Source: JACKHA01 sp041401985
Lineage (GTDB): Bacteria > Planctomycetota > Phycisphaerae > Phycisphaerales > UBA1924
Assembly: GCA_041401985.1 (NCBI GenBank)
Contig: JAWKTE010000012.1
Location: 62,001 to 126,000 of the forward strand
Direction of reading: 5' to 3'
DNA: 64,000 nucleotides
Positions 27,823-36,733 of this stretch are shown piece after piece. Numbering within the stretch: the stretch's first letter is position 1; every line of letters starts with the position of its first letter. A model generated the notes under the pieces. The model saw only the letters and a list, made by a program, of their open reading frames with translations, had not been told where the DNA came from and did no database searches. Made by a program: the position numbers and the translations under genes.

Positions 27823-28485
27823 TCAATCCCACCACCGATCCTTCCCGTGCCGCCTCGACTCAACATCCGAGAAGTCGGCCCGCTGGGCCACCATCCAGTG
27901 CTTCGGGGCGTAGGCCGGTAGGCGGGGGTTGAGGTCCGCGAGTTTCTGGTCGCAGATCTTGCGGGTCCTGGCCATCTCGTCGTGGACCAGGGCGGATCCG
28001 CTGCGGTGCAGGACGTAGGCGTGCATGCGGAAGGTGCCCAGGCACCGGACGACGCCCGGCGAGACCGGGGCCGGGCGGGAGCGTGGGCGGTGCTGGCCGC
28101 CCAGGTAGAGCAGTTGCCAGTCGCTCGGCACCTCAGCGCGGAACGCGGCCAGCCTGTCCCCAAAGTCGGGGGCGAGCATCGCGTCGTCCTCAAAGATCAG
28201 GGCCGTCTCGGCCCCCTCGGCGAAAACGTTGGCGATGGCGAAGCGGTGGCTGAGGGTGCAGGCGTAGCCACCGGGCGTGCCGGTCCACCACGAGGGCGTG
28301 AGCAAACGCTGGGAGTCGAAGGCGGAGAACCGCTCGATCCGGTCGGCGGGGATGTGGGGCGTCGCGGAGGCCAGGAACCCCTCCCAGCGGTCCGGCCGCC
28401 GGTCGAGGTTGATGCAGAGGATGCGGTCGAAGGGGACGCCGCCGGGGGATGCGGGCGGCAGGGTTGGGGCTGGATGGTCGGGCAA
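27823..28485 (-). CDS. Glycosyltransferase family 25-like protein
   Basis: About 220 residues. FDRILCINLDRRPDRWEGF at the N-terminus, GGYACTLSHRFAIANVF in the middle (the H-x-x-x...A pattern of LPS glycosyltransferases) and ALIFEDDAML (EDD acidic motif at about 105) place it in the GT25 family, which adds galactose or related sugars in lipooligosaccharide synthesis. LYLGGQHRPR and FRMHAYVLHRSG follow. The start is uncertain: TTG 28485 gives a compact protein, and the frame stays open upstream through low-complexity sequence including a GTG at about 28569. Divergent from the next glycosyltransferase gene. Confidence 0.8.
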   Translation of the reverse strand: MPDHPAPTLPPASPGGVPFDRILCINLDRRPDRWEGFLASATPHIPADRIERFSAFDSQRLLTPSWWTGTPGGYACTLSHRFAIANVFAEGAETALIFEDDAMLAPDFGDRLAAFRAEVPSDWQLLYLGGQHRPRSRPAPVSPGVVRCLGTFRMHAYVLHRSGSALVHDEMARTRKICDQKLADLNPRLPAYAPKHWMVAQRADFSDVESRRHGKDRWWD

Positions 28486-28825
28486 GGTGGCTCTCGGGGG
28501 CTTGGGTGGAGGATGTTCTACGCGGGCCGGGGGCGTGGTGCCAGCGGAGGCGTGCAGCGGACGCACAAGTTGGAGACGCCCGGCCGGTGAACGGAGGTTG
28601 GACCCATTGAGGGGGTCGGGCGTTCCAGCCCGACTCGAATCGGGCACAGTCCGGCGGCAAAGCGGGGGCGGGTCGGGGCAGCGGTGCACGAACTCGCCAA
28701 ACCAGATCTGGAGTTTGCCGCCGCGATCGGGCAGGGCTGGAAAGCCCTGCCCCCTCGTTCGAACGTCCCGCCCGGCAGAGGCTCCTGGCGCGCCACGATT
28801 GCCCCGGCCCCCCGGCCCCCGAAAG
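28486..28825. other. Spacer between divergent glycosyltransferase genes
   Basis: No convincing gene. It contains a family D palindrome at 28727-28765 and probably the promoters for both flanking genes, but no hexamer stands out. Confidence 0.5.
28727..28765. repeat. Palindromic repeat (family D)
   Basis: GGGCAGGGCTGGAAAGCCC followed by TGCCCCCTCG. It matches, inverted, the left arm of the element at 12148-12297. Confidence 0.7.
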
Positions 28826-30910
28826 ATGCCTGTCTCGGAGGGGACCCACCCGGTGCAGCCTGCCCAAGCCAACGCGAGCCAGAACGCGGCCCAGGTGGCC
28901 GCGCCGGCACCCGCCGCGCCCCCCGCACCCGGCGGGACACTCCGCATCACGCCCGACACGCGGCCGGCGTCGATGGTGGAGCCCAAGCCGCGGGGCCGCG
29001 CCGTCGGCGGCGAGGCTGGCCCGCTGCCGCGCATCGCGGTGCTGATCGTCACCTGGAACCGCAAGGACATGGTCGCCGGCGTGCTCGACGCTTTGCAGCG
29101 CCAGGACTACCCCGCCGACCGCCTCGACGTGGTGGTCATCGACAACGCCTCGACAGACGGCACGCTCGAAGCCCTGACCCGAAACCGTCGCCCGGACCTG
29201 ATCGTCGACAATCCGACCGACAAGGCCCACCACCCCGACTTCCGACCCCGCCCCGTCGGCGAGCGAATGGGCAACAAGCCCGGATTCGCGTCGCTGACGG
29301 TGATCCGCAACGGCGCAAATCTCGGCGGGTGCGGCGGGTTCAACACCGGGCTGTCGTATGTGGAGCAGGCGCTGGCCGCGGATCGCGGGACGCGTTTGGT
29401 CGATCCCGACGCCAGCGCGGCCGCCGCCTCCTCACGCCCCGAGTTCGCGTGGCTGGTTGACGACGACGTCGACCTGCCGCCCGACACGCTGCGCCGCCTC
29501 GTCGAGGCCATGCGGAGCGACGACGCGATCGGGCTTGTCGGCTCGCGCACCGTCGACATCCGCGACCGGCGGACGACGATCGAGACCACGATCTACCAGG
29601 ACCAGAGCACCGGGCTGTTTGCCGACCAGCCCGACGAGCGGCATCCCCGCAAGGCCGACCACGACGCCTGGGCCGCGAGCGTCGGCGGCGTGAAGGGCCG
29701 CCACGAGTACCACGGCCTACGCGACGTGGACATCGTCTCGGCCTGCTCGATGCTGGCGCGGTGGTCGGCGGTGGAGAAGGTCGGCTTCTGGGACCATCGG
29801 TACTTCATCTACTGCGACGACGCGGACTGGTGCCTGCGGTTCGCGCGGGCGGGGTACCGCGTGGTGCTGAACCTTGACGCGGTCGTGTTCCACACGCCGT
29901 GGCACCACAAACTGACGCCGGCGCGCCTGTACTACGCGCAGCGGAACCTGCTGTGGACGATCCGCAAGACGTTCGAACCGGCACGGTTGCGCGAGGTGAT
30001 GGGGCTGCGGAGCCGCACGCTGCTGCGGCAGTCGCTGCAGGCCGGGATGTGCCATCGCTTGTCACACGCGGAGATCATGCGCCGGAGCCTGGATGATGCG
30101 ATCCGGGGGCGGGATGGGAAGCTGGAGCTGGAGGCGGCGAAGCCCCGGTCACTGAACGGCGTCGCAGCCGAACTGCTTGGGGGATCCGCATCGGCTGGAT
30201 CAACTGGGGTTGCGGGCGTTCCGCCCGCAGCCAAGGCCGACCCCGAATCAAGCGGGCCGGAGGCCCGCAACCCCAGTCGAACCAACTCCACTGGGGCTGC
30301 GGGCGTTCCGCCCGCAACCGGGTCCGAAGCAGGATCGAGCGGGCCGGAGGCCCGCAACCCCAGCCGAACCGGCTCCGGCGTGCGCGAACTCACCGTCGCC
30401 TTCGTCCTCGCCCGCCCCATCGCCCTCGGCTGGGCCAGCGGCCTGCGCCGGCGGCTCCGCGACGCCGTCGCCGCCCACGCCGGTGTGAAGCCCGGCGATA
30501 TGCCCATCCGCTGGTTCGAGTGCCTCCGCAACGACTTCCCGGGCGCCCACGAACTCGAGCCCGCCTCCGACGAGTGCGGCCCGGTCGAGCGAATCGTGTA
30601 CGCCTCGCACTGGAAATCGCGCCTGCGCCGGCAGACAGCGCTCATCAAGCGCCGGGCCGACCTGCTCGTGATCTTCGACAACGCCGCCGACCTGCCCCTG
30701 GTCCGTCCGCCGCGGTTCGTGCTGCAGATCGACTCGTCGCGCCCGACCGAGGGCGTGCTGGAGAAGACCGGAACGGGTCCGCGCCTGTCGTTCCTGCGCC
30801 GCTGGCTGGGCACCGCGATGCGAGCGCGGGGCTGGGTCGCCCGCATCACGCCCGCCGGCCCCGACTCGAAGTATGGTCGGATGCCTGCCAGCGCCACGCC
30901 CCCCGGCTGA
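28826..30910 (+). CDS. Glycosyltransferase family 2 protein with repeat-derived linker and C-terminal domain
   Basis: A 694-residue protein. After a Pro/Ala-rich N-terminus of about 65 residues, the GT2 domain (about 70-440) begins PRIAVLIVTWNRKDMV, with IDNASTDGT, NGANLGGCGGFN and the WLVDDDVDLPPD acidic motif near 210; DHRYFIYCDDADWCLRF is also typical. Galactofuranosyl- or rhamnosyltransferase activity is possible. Residues of about 459-515 are encoded by two copies of DNA repeat family B and read as AGVPPA and SSGPEARNPSRT units. Beyond this lies a separate 180-residue domain (VRELTVAFVLARP, then WFECLRNDFPGAHEL) that I cannot assign. Start ATG 28826. Confidence 0.88.
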   Translation: MPVSEGTHPVQPAQANASQNAAQVAAPAPAAPPAPGGTLRITPDTRPASMVEPKPRGRAVGGEAGPLPRIAVLIVTWNRKDMVAGVLDALQRQDYPADRLDVVVIDNASTDGTLEALTRNRRPDLIVDNPTDKAHHPDFRPRPVGERMGNKPGFASLTVIRNGANLGGCGGFNTGLSYVEQALAADRGTRLVDPDASAAAASSRPEFAWLVDDDVDLPPDTLRRLVEAMRSDDAIGLVGSRTVDIRDRRTTIETTIYQDQSTGLFADQPDERHPRKADHDAWAASVGGVKGRHEYHGLRDVDIVSACSMLARWSAVEKVGFWDHRYFIYCDDADWCLRFARAGYRVVLNLDAVVFHTPWHHKLTPARLYYAQRNLLWTIRKTFEPARLREVMGLRSRTLLRQSLQAGMCHRLSHAEIMRRSLDDAIRGRDGKLELEAAKPRSLNGVAAELLGGSASAGSTGVAGVPPAAKADPESSGPEARNPSRTNSTGAAGVPPATGSEAGSSGPEARNPSRTGSGVRELTVAFVLARPIALGWASGLRRRLRDAVAAHAGVKPGDMPIRWFECLRNDFPGAHELEPASDECGPVERIVYASHWKSRLRRQTALIKRRADLLVIFDNAADLPLVRPPRFVLQIDSSRPTEGVLEKTGTGPRLSFLRRWLGTAMRARGWVARITPAGPDSKYGRMPASATPPG
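30201..30363. repeat. Family B hairpin repeats inside a coding region
   Basis: Two in-frame units of about 80 bp, each with the GCGGGCGTTCCGCCCGC palindrome and the GCGGGCC-GGA-GGCCCGC palindrome seen in the spacer at 9607-9692. They encode the linker between the two domains of the glycosyltransferase. Confidence 0.85.
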
Positions 30911-30991
30911 TCCGGCCGCTACTGTGCAGCCCGCCAAGTCCCGGTGGCGTCTCATTCTCTCTGCTGTCGCTTGCAACTCGCTTCGTTTCCC

Positions 30992-32881
30992 ATGCCCTCG
31001 AACAACGGCACAACCCCGCCCGCGATCGCCGCACCGCCAGCCTGGCCGCGCACCGCTGCGCCGCGGCGGATCGCGTTCCTGGGCTGGGCCCGCCTCTCGG
31101 CCCAGTGGCGCGAAGGCTCGGGGTACAACCTCTCGGCCTCGGAACTGGCCGCGGGCCTGGCCCTGTCCGGGCACAGCGTCTTTGCGCTGCGCTCGGGCAT
31201 GGACTACAGCCCGCTGCCGGGCATGCGCATCCGCCCGCACGAGACCTGGCGCGGCATCCAGTGCTTCCGCCTGGTCAACTCGCCGAACCTCGCCCCGGCG
31301 GTGTTCAACTTCACGAACATGGCGAGCGAGACCGCGTGCCCGCAGCAGTGCCGCGTCATCACGCGCTGGCTCGACGAGGTGGGCGCCGAGATCGTGCACG
31401 TCCACTCGCTCGAGGGCTACCCGATGGACATCGTCGCGGCCATCCGCGCGACCGGGCGGCCCGTGGTCGTCACGCCGCACAACTACCACTACGTCTGCCC
31501 GCAGGTCGATCTGCTGCGCCATGAGAACGGGGTGTGCCTCGATTACGACGGCGGGCGGGCGTGCGTGGGCTGCCTGCGACCGGCCCCGCCCTGGAAGGCC
31601 CGCCTGCGCCGGCGGTTCGAGCAGTCCATCGCCACCATCTTCGGCAAGGGCGTCGCGGCGATCGTGCGGAACGAAATCCTCGAACCGGCGAACCATGCGA
31701 AGCGAGTCGCGGGCGACCCGACCGCCCCGTCGCGCGGTCTCGACAGCGGCGGCTCGAACGGCAGCGCCAAGCCGCGCCGCGGGCGTCGGGCCGCGGAACT
31801 CGCCTCGTCGCCGCCCGATCCGGAACTGGCCCTGGGCTTCGAGTCCGTCGAGCCCGACCCTTCGCACCCCGGCCTGATCCAGCACAACCTCACGCTCGAC
31901 GCTGACGAGACCTGGGCCCAGCCGCAGGCCTGCGAGCCGGACACCAACGAGCGGTTCCTGGCCTCGACGCACCACCTGACCGTGCTGAACGAGTACGGCA
32001 CGCGTCGCGCGGCCGGGGCCGCGGCCCTCACCGCCGCGTCGCTGGTCACGCCCCCGAGCCGCTTCATGGGTCGCGTGTACGAGTCGATGGGCGTGCCGAC
32101 GGAGCGCATCCGCCACGTCCGCCTCGGCCAGCCGCACTTCGACCAGATCAACCGGCGGGCCCGGCGCAGCCCGACGTACGACACCGTGCCGTGGGCGCCA
32201 AGCGACGAACGCCCGCTCCGCCTGGCGTTCCTGGGCACGACGCGGGCCAACAAGGGCGTGGCGGTGCTGGCCGCGGCCATCCCGCTGCTGCCGCACGCGA
32301 TCCGGCGTCGGTGCCAGATCATCATCCGCGCCTCGGGCGAGACGTGGGCGCTGCGCAAGGCACTGTCGGCGTACCCCGAGGTCACGTTCCAGGGCCCGTT
32401 CGACCCGATCTCGCTGATCGCGGCCGGTGCGGACTACGACGTGGGGCTGCTGCCGTTCGTGTGGTTCGAGAACTCGCCGCTGGTGCTGCTGGAGCACCTG
32501 CACGCGGGCAAGTTCGTGATCTCGTCGCGTCTGGGCGGGCCGCCGGAGTGGGTGGTCGAGCCCGACCGGGCCGCGGGCACGCCGGGCAACGGGCTGCTGT
32601 TCCCCGGCGGGCGGCCCGATGCGCTGGCGACGTGCATCCAGCGGATCGTGACGGGGGAGGTTGGGCTGCCCACGCCGCGCGAGGTGCATGGGGCGAGCGC
32701 GCTGTGGTCGTATCCGGCGCATGTGGCGGAAGTGGAGTCCGTCTATCAGGATTTGCTGGGGCGCGAGAAGTCTGCACAGGCCTCTGCCGGAGGACAAGCA
32801 CCGGCAAACGCATCGCCGCCCGCATCGAACGGGAGCGTGGTGGAAGCCGCGCCTTCCCGCCCGAGCGAAGCGGTCCGCTGA
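30992..32881 (+). CDS. Glycosyltransferase family 4/1-like protein
   Basis: A 629-residue protein with two Rossmann lobes. The first begins RRIAFLGWARLSAQWREGSGYN and includes EIVHVHSLEGYP and VVTPHNYHYVCPQVDLL; CACVGC-like Cys residues in GRACVGCLRP suggest a small metal or disulfide loop. Between the lobes a loop of about 90 residues (about 235-325) is low in complexity. The second lobe has RLAFLGTTRANKGVAVL, VTFQGPFD, and GLLPFVWFENSPLVLLEHLHAGKFVISSRLGGPPEWV, the donor-binding E-x7-E region of GT-B enzymes. Predicted to use a nucleotide sugar in polysaccharide assembly. ATG 30992 precedes the fold; TACTGT about 60 bases upstream may be a -10. Confidence 0.9.
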   Translation: MPSNNGTTPPAIAAPPAWPRTAAPRRIAFLGWARLSAQWREGSGYNLSASELAAGLALSGHSVFALRSGMDYSPLPGMRIRPHETWRGIQCFRLVNSPNLAPAVFNFTNMASETACPQQCRVITRWLDEVGAEIVHVHSLEGYPMDIVAAIRATGRPVVVTPHNYHYVCPQVDLLRHENGVCLDYDGGRACVGCLRPAPPWKARLRRRFEQSIATIFGKGVAAIVRNEILEPANHAKRVAGDPTAPSRGLDSGGSNGSAKPRRGRRAAELASSPPDPELALGFESVEPDPSHPGLIQHNLTLDADETWAQPQACEPDTNERFLASTHHLTVLNEYGTRRAAGAAALTAASLVTPPSRFMGRVYESMGVPTERIRHVRLGQPHFDQINRRARRSPTYDTVPWAPSDERPLRLAFLGTTRANKGVAVLAAAIPLLPHAIRRRCQIIIRASGETWALRKALSAYPEVTFQGPFDPISLIAAGADYDVGLLPFVWFENSPLVLLEHLHAGKFVISSRLGGPPEWVVEPDRAAGTPGNGLLFPGGRPDALATCIQRIVTGEVGLPTPREVHGASALWSYPAHVAEVESVYQDLLGREKSAQASAGGQAPANASPPASNGSVVEAAPSRPSEAVR

Positions 32882-33020
32882 CCCCCCGCCCGGTCGGCGC
32901 GGTGGCCCCGACCAAGCCGGCGTCCGTTCGGGTCTACCATCTCGATCCCAGCAAGCACCCGGTACCGCGTTGTCGGAATCGACGCGACGCCGACGAACGA
33001 ACGCCCGCCCCCGAGGACGC

Positions 33021-34073
33021 GTGTTGAAACTGATCATCCAGATCCCGTGCTACAACGAGCAGGACGACCTGCCCAAGACCCTGGCCGACCTGCCGCGCCA
33101 GGTGCCCGGCGTCGACCGCGTCGAGTGGATGCTCGTCGACGACGGCTCGACCGACCGCACCGTCGAGGTCGCACGCGAGCACGGCGTTGACCACATCGTC
33201 GCCCTCCGCTGGAACCAGGGCTACGGCAAGGCCTGGGCCATCGGCCTCGAGCAGGCCATCGACCGCGGGGCCGACATCATCGTCAACACCGACGGCGACA
33301 ACCAGTACCACGGGCCCGACGTCGCGACGCTCTGCGAGCCGATCGTCCGCGGCCAGGCCGACATCGTCGTGGGCACGCGCCCGATCGACCACATCAAGCA
33401 CTGGTCCCCCCTCAAGCGGTTCCTGCAGAAACTCGGCTCGTCGTTCGTCCGCACGCTCTCCAAGACGCCGGTCGAGGACGCCCCCAGCGGCTTCCGCGCC
33501 ATGACCCGCGACGCGGCCCTGCGGATCAAGCTCTACAACGACTTCTCGCCCTCGCTCGAGTCGCTCATCCAGGCCGGGCGGAGCAACCTCCGCGTCGTCA
33601 ACGTGCCGATCCGGGTGAACGGGCCCACGCGCCCGAGCCGCCTCATGAAGTCGATGACCCACTACATCCGTCGCAACGGGTGGAACATGGTCAACGCCTA
33701 CATGATCTATCGCCCGACACGCCTGTTCGGCATCATGGCGTCGGTGATTCTGGTGCCGTCGGCGCTGCTGGCGCTGCGGTACATCTGGCTCGCGTGGATC
33801 ATGCCCAGCGGCGGGAGCCACCTGCAGTCGGTCATCCTCGCGGGCGCGCTGCTGGTCTGCGGGGTGTTCACGGGGATGGTCGGGTTCCTGGCCCACCTGC
33901 TGGCGATCAACCGGCGCTTGCTCGAGGAGATCCGGTACATCGAGCGGTCCCGCCGGGCCGAGGAGCGGGCGAAGGTCTACCACGAGAGCACGCTGGTGGA
34001 GCCGAAGCCATTGCCGCGGGCGGGGCGGCAGGCCCCGCACGCAGACGTCGAGCCCGCCGCCACCGGCGCGTAG
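33021..34073 (+). CDS. Polyprenyl-phosphate glycosyltransferase (GT2, DPM1-like)
   Basis: A 350-residue membrane protein. The GT2 catalytic domain has IIQIPCYNEQDDLPKTL at the N-terminus, LVDDGSTDRTVEVA, GYGKAWAIGLEQAID and the DTDGDNQY metal motif (in INTDGDNQYH at about 90-99), then DAPSGFRAMTRDAAL. Two membrane helices follow at about 235-258 and 272-297, and a charged coiled tail. This architecture transfers a sugar to a polyprenyl-phosphate carrier at the cytoplasmic face. GTG 33021 is used because conserved sequence begins at once; TACCAT lies about 80 bases upstream. Confidence 0.9.
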   Translation: MLKLIIQIPCYNEQDDLPKTLADLPRQVPGVDRVEWMLVDDGSTDRTVEVAREHGVDHIVALRWNQGYGKAWAIGLEQAIDRGADIIVNTDGDNQYHGPDVATLCEPIVRGQADIVVGTRPIDHIKHWSPLKRFLQKLGSSFVRTLSKTPVEDAPSGFRAMTRDAALRIKLYNDFSPSLESLIQAGRSNLRVVNVPIRVNGPTRPSRLMKSMTHYIRRNGWNMVNAYMIYRPTRLFGIMASVILVPSALLALRYIWLAWIMPSGGSHLQSVILAGALLVCGVFTGMVGFLAHLLAINRRLLEEIRYIERSRRAEERAKVYHESTLVEPKPLPRAGRQAPHADVEPAATGA

Positions 34074-34117
34074 CGCGAGTGCCGTGGCCACGCCACCCAT
34101 CGGGCGGCCTCGCCCCC

Positions 34118-34123
34118 TAAACT
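34118..34123 (+). promoter_or_regulatory. -10-like hexamer for hbd
   Basis: TAAACT, 6 nt before the ATG at 34130; only C/G residues lie between, so the transcript would be leaderless. Confidence 0.45.
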
Positions 34124-34129
34124 CGCCCC

Positions 34130-34990
34130 ATGAGCCAGATCAAAGCCGTCGGCGTTGTTGGGGCGGGGCAGATGGGTGGCGGGATCGCCCAGGTCGCCGC
34201 CCAGTCCGGGTTCACCACCGTCCTCTACGACGCGTTCCCCAGCGCGATCGACCGCGCCAAGGCCAACCACCAGAAGTTCATGGCCAAGGGCGTCGAGAAG
34301 GGCAAGATGACCCAGGCCGACATGGACGCGGCCCTGAAGCGGATCACCTACGCCACCAAACTCGATGATCTCTCCGGCGTGGACATCGTCGTCGAGGCCG
34401 TCGTCGAGGATGCGAAAGTCAAAACCGACCTGTTCAAGCAGCTCGCCGGCATGCTCGACAAGGACCAGATCCTTGCCAGCAACACCTCGTCGATCTCGAT
34501 CACCGAACTCGCGGCTTCGGTGGGGCCTGCGGCCGACCGCTTCATCGGCATGCACTTTTTCAACCCCGTGCCGATCATGAAACTGGTCGAGGTCATCAAG
34601 GGCCTCGCCACCAGCCCCGAGACCACCGAGCGCACCATCGCCCTGGCCGCGGCCATGGGCAAGACCCCCGTCCCCGCCAACGACCGCCCCGGCTTCGTCT
34701 CCAACCGCGTGCTCATGCCGCTGATCAACGAGGCCTTCTACGCCTGGATGGAGGGCGTGGCCGAGCCCAAGGACATCGACGAGATCATGAAACTCGGCTG
34801 CAACCACCCGATGGGCCCGCTCCGCCTGGCCGACTTCATCGGCCTGGACACGTGCGTGCACATCATGGACGTGCTGGCCGACGGGCTCAACAACGACCGC
34901 TACCGGGCGTGCCCTTTGCTGAAGCAGTTGGTGGCCGCGGGGCGGATGGGGGACAAGTCGGGGCGGGGTGTGTACGAGCACGCGAAGTAG
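34130..34990 (+). CDS. hbd: 3-hydroxybutyryl-CoA dehydrogenase
   Basis: A 286-residue cytoplasmic enzyme of the usual length that oxidises 3-hydroxyacyl-CoA with NAD(P). The dinucleotide loop is GVVGAGQMGGGIAQVAA (about 8-24). The catalytic segment is ASNTSSISITELA followed by DRFIGMHFFNPVPIMKLVEVIKG, with the active-site His in GMHFFNP (about 140) and the downstream Glu in LVEVI. PGFVSNRVLMPLINEAFY and the GPLRLADFIGLD helix complete the family. No other fatty-acid oxidation genes are adjacent; it stands alone with its own leaderless-type promoter. Confidence 0.95.
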   Translation: MSQIKAVGVVGAGQMGGGIAQVAAQSGFTTVLYDAFPSAIDRAKANHQKFMAKGVEKGKMTQADMDAALKRITYATKLDDLSGVDIVVEAVVEDAKVKTDLFKQLAGMLDKDQILASNTSSISITELAASVGPAADRFIGMHFFNPVPIMKLVEVIKGLATSPETTERTIALAAAMGKTPVPANDRPGFVSNRVLMPLINEAFYAWMEGVAEPKDIDEIMKLGCNHPMGPLRLADFIGLDTCVHIMDVLADGLNNDRYRACPLLKQLVAAGRMGDKSGRGVYEHAK

Positions 34991-35004
34991 GCGAGATCGC
35001 AACG

Positions 35005-36531
35005 ATGACGCAGCAACGCGAACGCCGCTGGAAGCATCCCATCCGCGACATCGCGCTGCTGCTCGCCGCCATCGGCGTCCTGCGGCTGCTCTACCCCGTC
35101 TACTGGGTCATGACCGCCCGCGCCAACCCGAGCACCGACTACGCGGCCCGCCTCCGCGAACTCGTCGCCGCCGCCCAGCCCGGCCCGCCGCCCGGCGCAA
35201 CGTCCGACGCCGACGGCTGGCCGGCACTGGTCGAGGCCGGGCTCGAGATGCGACGTCTCTACGAGGAGGCCACCGGCGACGAGCGCGGCGTCGACCCCAC
35301 GCTGCTCACGGGCGGCTACGAGGCCTCGGTGGCCGACATCGCGCCGGACAACGAGGATCGCGAGTCGATCATCGCCGACCTGAACGAGCAGAGAGCGCTC
35401 GCCCGCCGCGTCGTCGAGTCGCTCGACCAGTCCGACCTGCCCGCGCTGCTGGCCGAGGTCGCCGCGTCCCCCCGCGCTGTCCGCCCCGTTCCGGACGTCC
35501 CGCTGTGGGAGGTGCTCCTGCCGGAGCTCACCACGGCCCGCAGCCTCGCGCGGCTCTGGCGGGCTCGCATGCGCCTGGCCGCGCAGCGTGGCGACGGCGC
35601 AACCGTCGTGGCGTGCTTCGAGCAGTCGCTCGCCCTCGCCCGAACGCAGGCGTGCCAGGGCACGCTGGTCGAGCGGATCGGCGCCTCCACGAGCGCCTTC
35701 TGGATCATCGACGAACTGCACGTCGCGATCGACGCTGGCGCGCTCTCGCCCGACCACAGGGACTCCGTCCTTGTAGCCCTCGATCGCCAGTGCCGCTGGC
35801 CGGATGCGACGCTCGGCGCCGAAGTCGAGCGACTTCTCTACCTCGACTTCATCCAGCGATGCTTCACCGACGACGGCCGCGGCGGCGGACGGCTCCTGCT
35901 GGCAGAACTGGAGCAGTCATTCGGCGGCCTGGAGTCGAACACGAACGTCCTGGAGCAGATGCAGGCCGGCTTCATGGCCGACGGACGCCGCCAGACCACG
36001 CGGGATCTCAACCAGTACGCCGACGCGGTCGCGACGTGGGTGGCCCTGCCACGTGGCGAGCGAGAGACGCAGGCCCCGTCGCCCGGCGAGGTCATGGTCG
36101 GCCTGCCGGAGACCCAGGTCTTCCTGAAGCGCTGCGTCCGCTGGAGCGACACGGTGTGCGACACCGAAGACGCCCTCCTCTGCCGCCTCGCCGCCCTCCG
36201 CATCCGCCTCCACATCGAGCAGCACATCGCCGCCCACGGGTTCCCTCCCGCGGCCCTCGACGACCTCGCCCCGGCCTTCGGCGGCGAACTTCCCGAAGAC
36301 CCGTTCGCCGCCGATGGGCGGTTCCGGTACGCAGTCGTCGGAGCATCCGGCGCACCGACCGCGTCCGCCGCCGCTCCAACTCCCCGATACCTCCTCTACT
36401 CCGTCGGCTGGGACGGCCAGGACGACACCGGACGCGGCGATCTCCGCGACGCCGCCGAACTCTCGTCGCGGCACGCCGGGCTGGACTTTGTGATCTGTCG
36501 CCCGGAGTCGGCTGCCGGGGAGCCGGAATAG
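35005..36531 (+). CDS. Membrane-anchored protein of unknown function
   Basis: A 508-residue protein with one N-terminal membrane helix (about 13-33, ALLLAAIGVLRLLYPVYWVM) and the remainder outside, mostly helical. The C-terminal section LPEDPFAADGRFRYAVVG...RYLLYSVGWDGQDDTGRGD resembles the tail of planctomycete proteins related to pilin-like exported proteins, where LPxDPF and YSVGxDGxDDGG recur. No enzyme motif is visible. ATG 35005 follows hbd by 14 bases, so the two may share a transcript. I do not recognise a named family and leave the function open. Confidence 0.7.
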   Translation: MTQQRERRWKHPIRDIALLLAAIGVLRLLYPVYWVMTARANPSTDYAARLRELVAAAQPGPPPGATSDADGWPALVEAGLEMRRLYEEATGDERGVDPTLLTGGYEASVADIAPDNEDRESIIADLNEQRALARRVVESLDQSDLPALLAEVAASPRAVRPVPDVPLWEVLLPELTTARSLARLWRARMRLAAQRGDGATVVACFEQSLALARTQACQGTLVERIGASTSAFWIIDELHVAIDAGALSPDHRDSVLVALDRQCRWPDATLGAEVERLLYLDFIQRCFTDDGRGGGRLLLAELEQSFGGLESNTNVLEQMQAGFMADGRRQTTRDLNQYADAVATWVALPRGERETQAPSPGEVMVGLPETQVFLKRCVRWSDTVCDTEDALLCRLAALRIRLHIEQHIAAHGFPPAALDDLAPAFGGELPEDPFAADGRFRYAVVGASGAPTASAAAPTPRYLLYSVGWDGQDDTGRGDLRDAAELSSRHAGLDFVICRPESAAGEPE

Positions 36532-36596
36532 CCCGACTCGGGGTAGCGTCGTATCGGGACGCGGGATTGGTCGGCTGGCCGATGGCCGTCCGTCAA

Positions 36597-36640
36597 TCGG
36601 CACCGAGTCACGCCGCAGAGCCGGCGTGACTCGGTGGCAC
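36597..36640. repeat. Hairpin repeat (family A), copy 3
   Basis: CACCGAGTCACGCC at 36601-36614 pairs perfectly with GGCGTGACTCGGTG at 36623-36636 around an 8-nt loop. It sits between convergent genes and may act as a terminator for both. Confidence 0.85.
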
Positions 36641-36733
36641 AATGGGCGTCGGGTTTATAAGCACCAACTCAATGCACGCATCGCGCAAGTCGATGGCGGC
36701 AATCGCTGCAGCGATCGCTGCCCCGACCGCCAC

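Noticed and set aside
30248..33037. Minus-strand open frame of 929 codons across the glycosyltransferases
   Set aside because: Antisense shadow of two recognised genes, with no conserved sequence.
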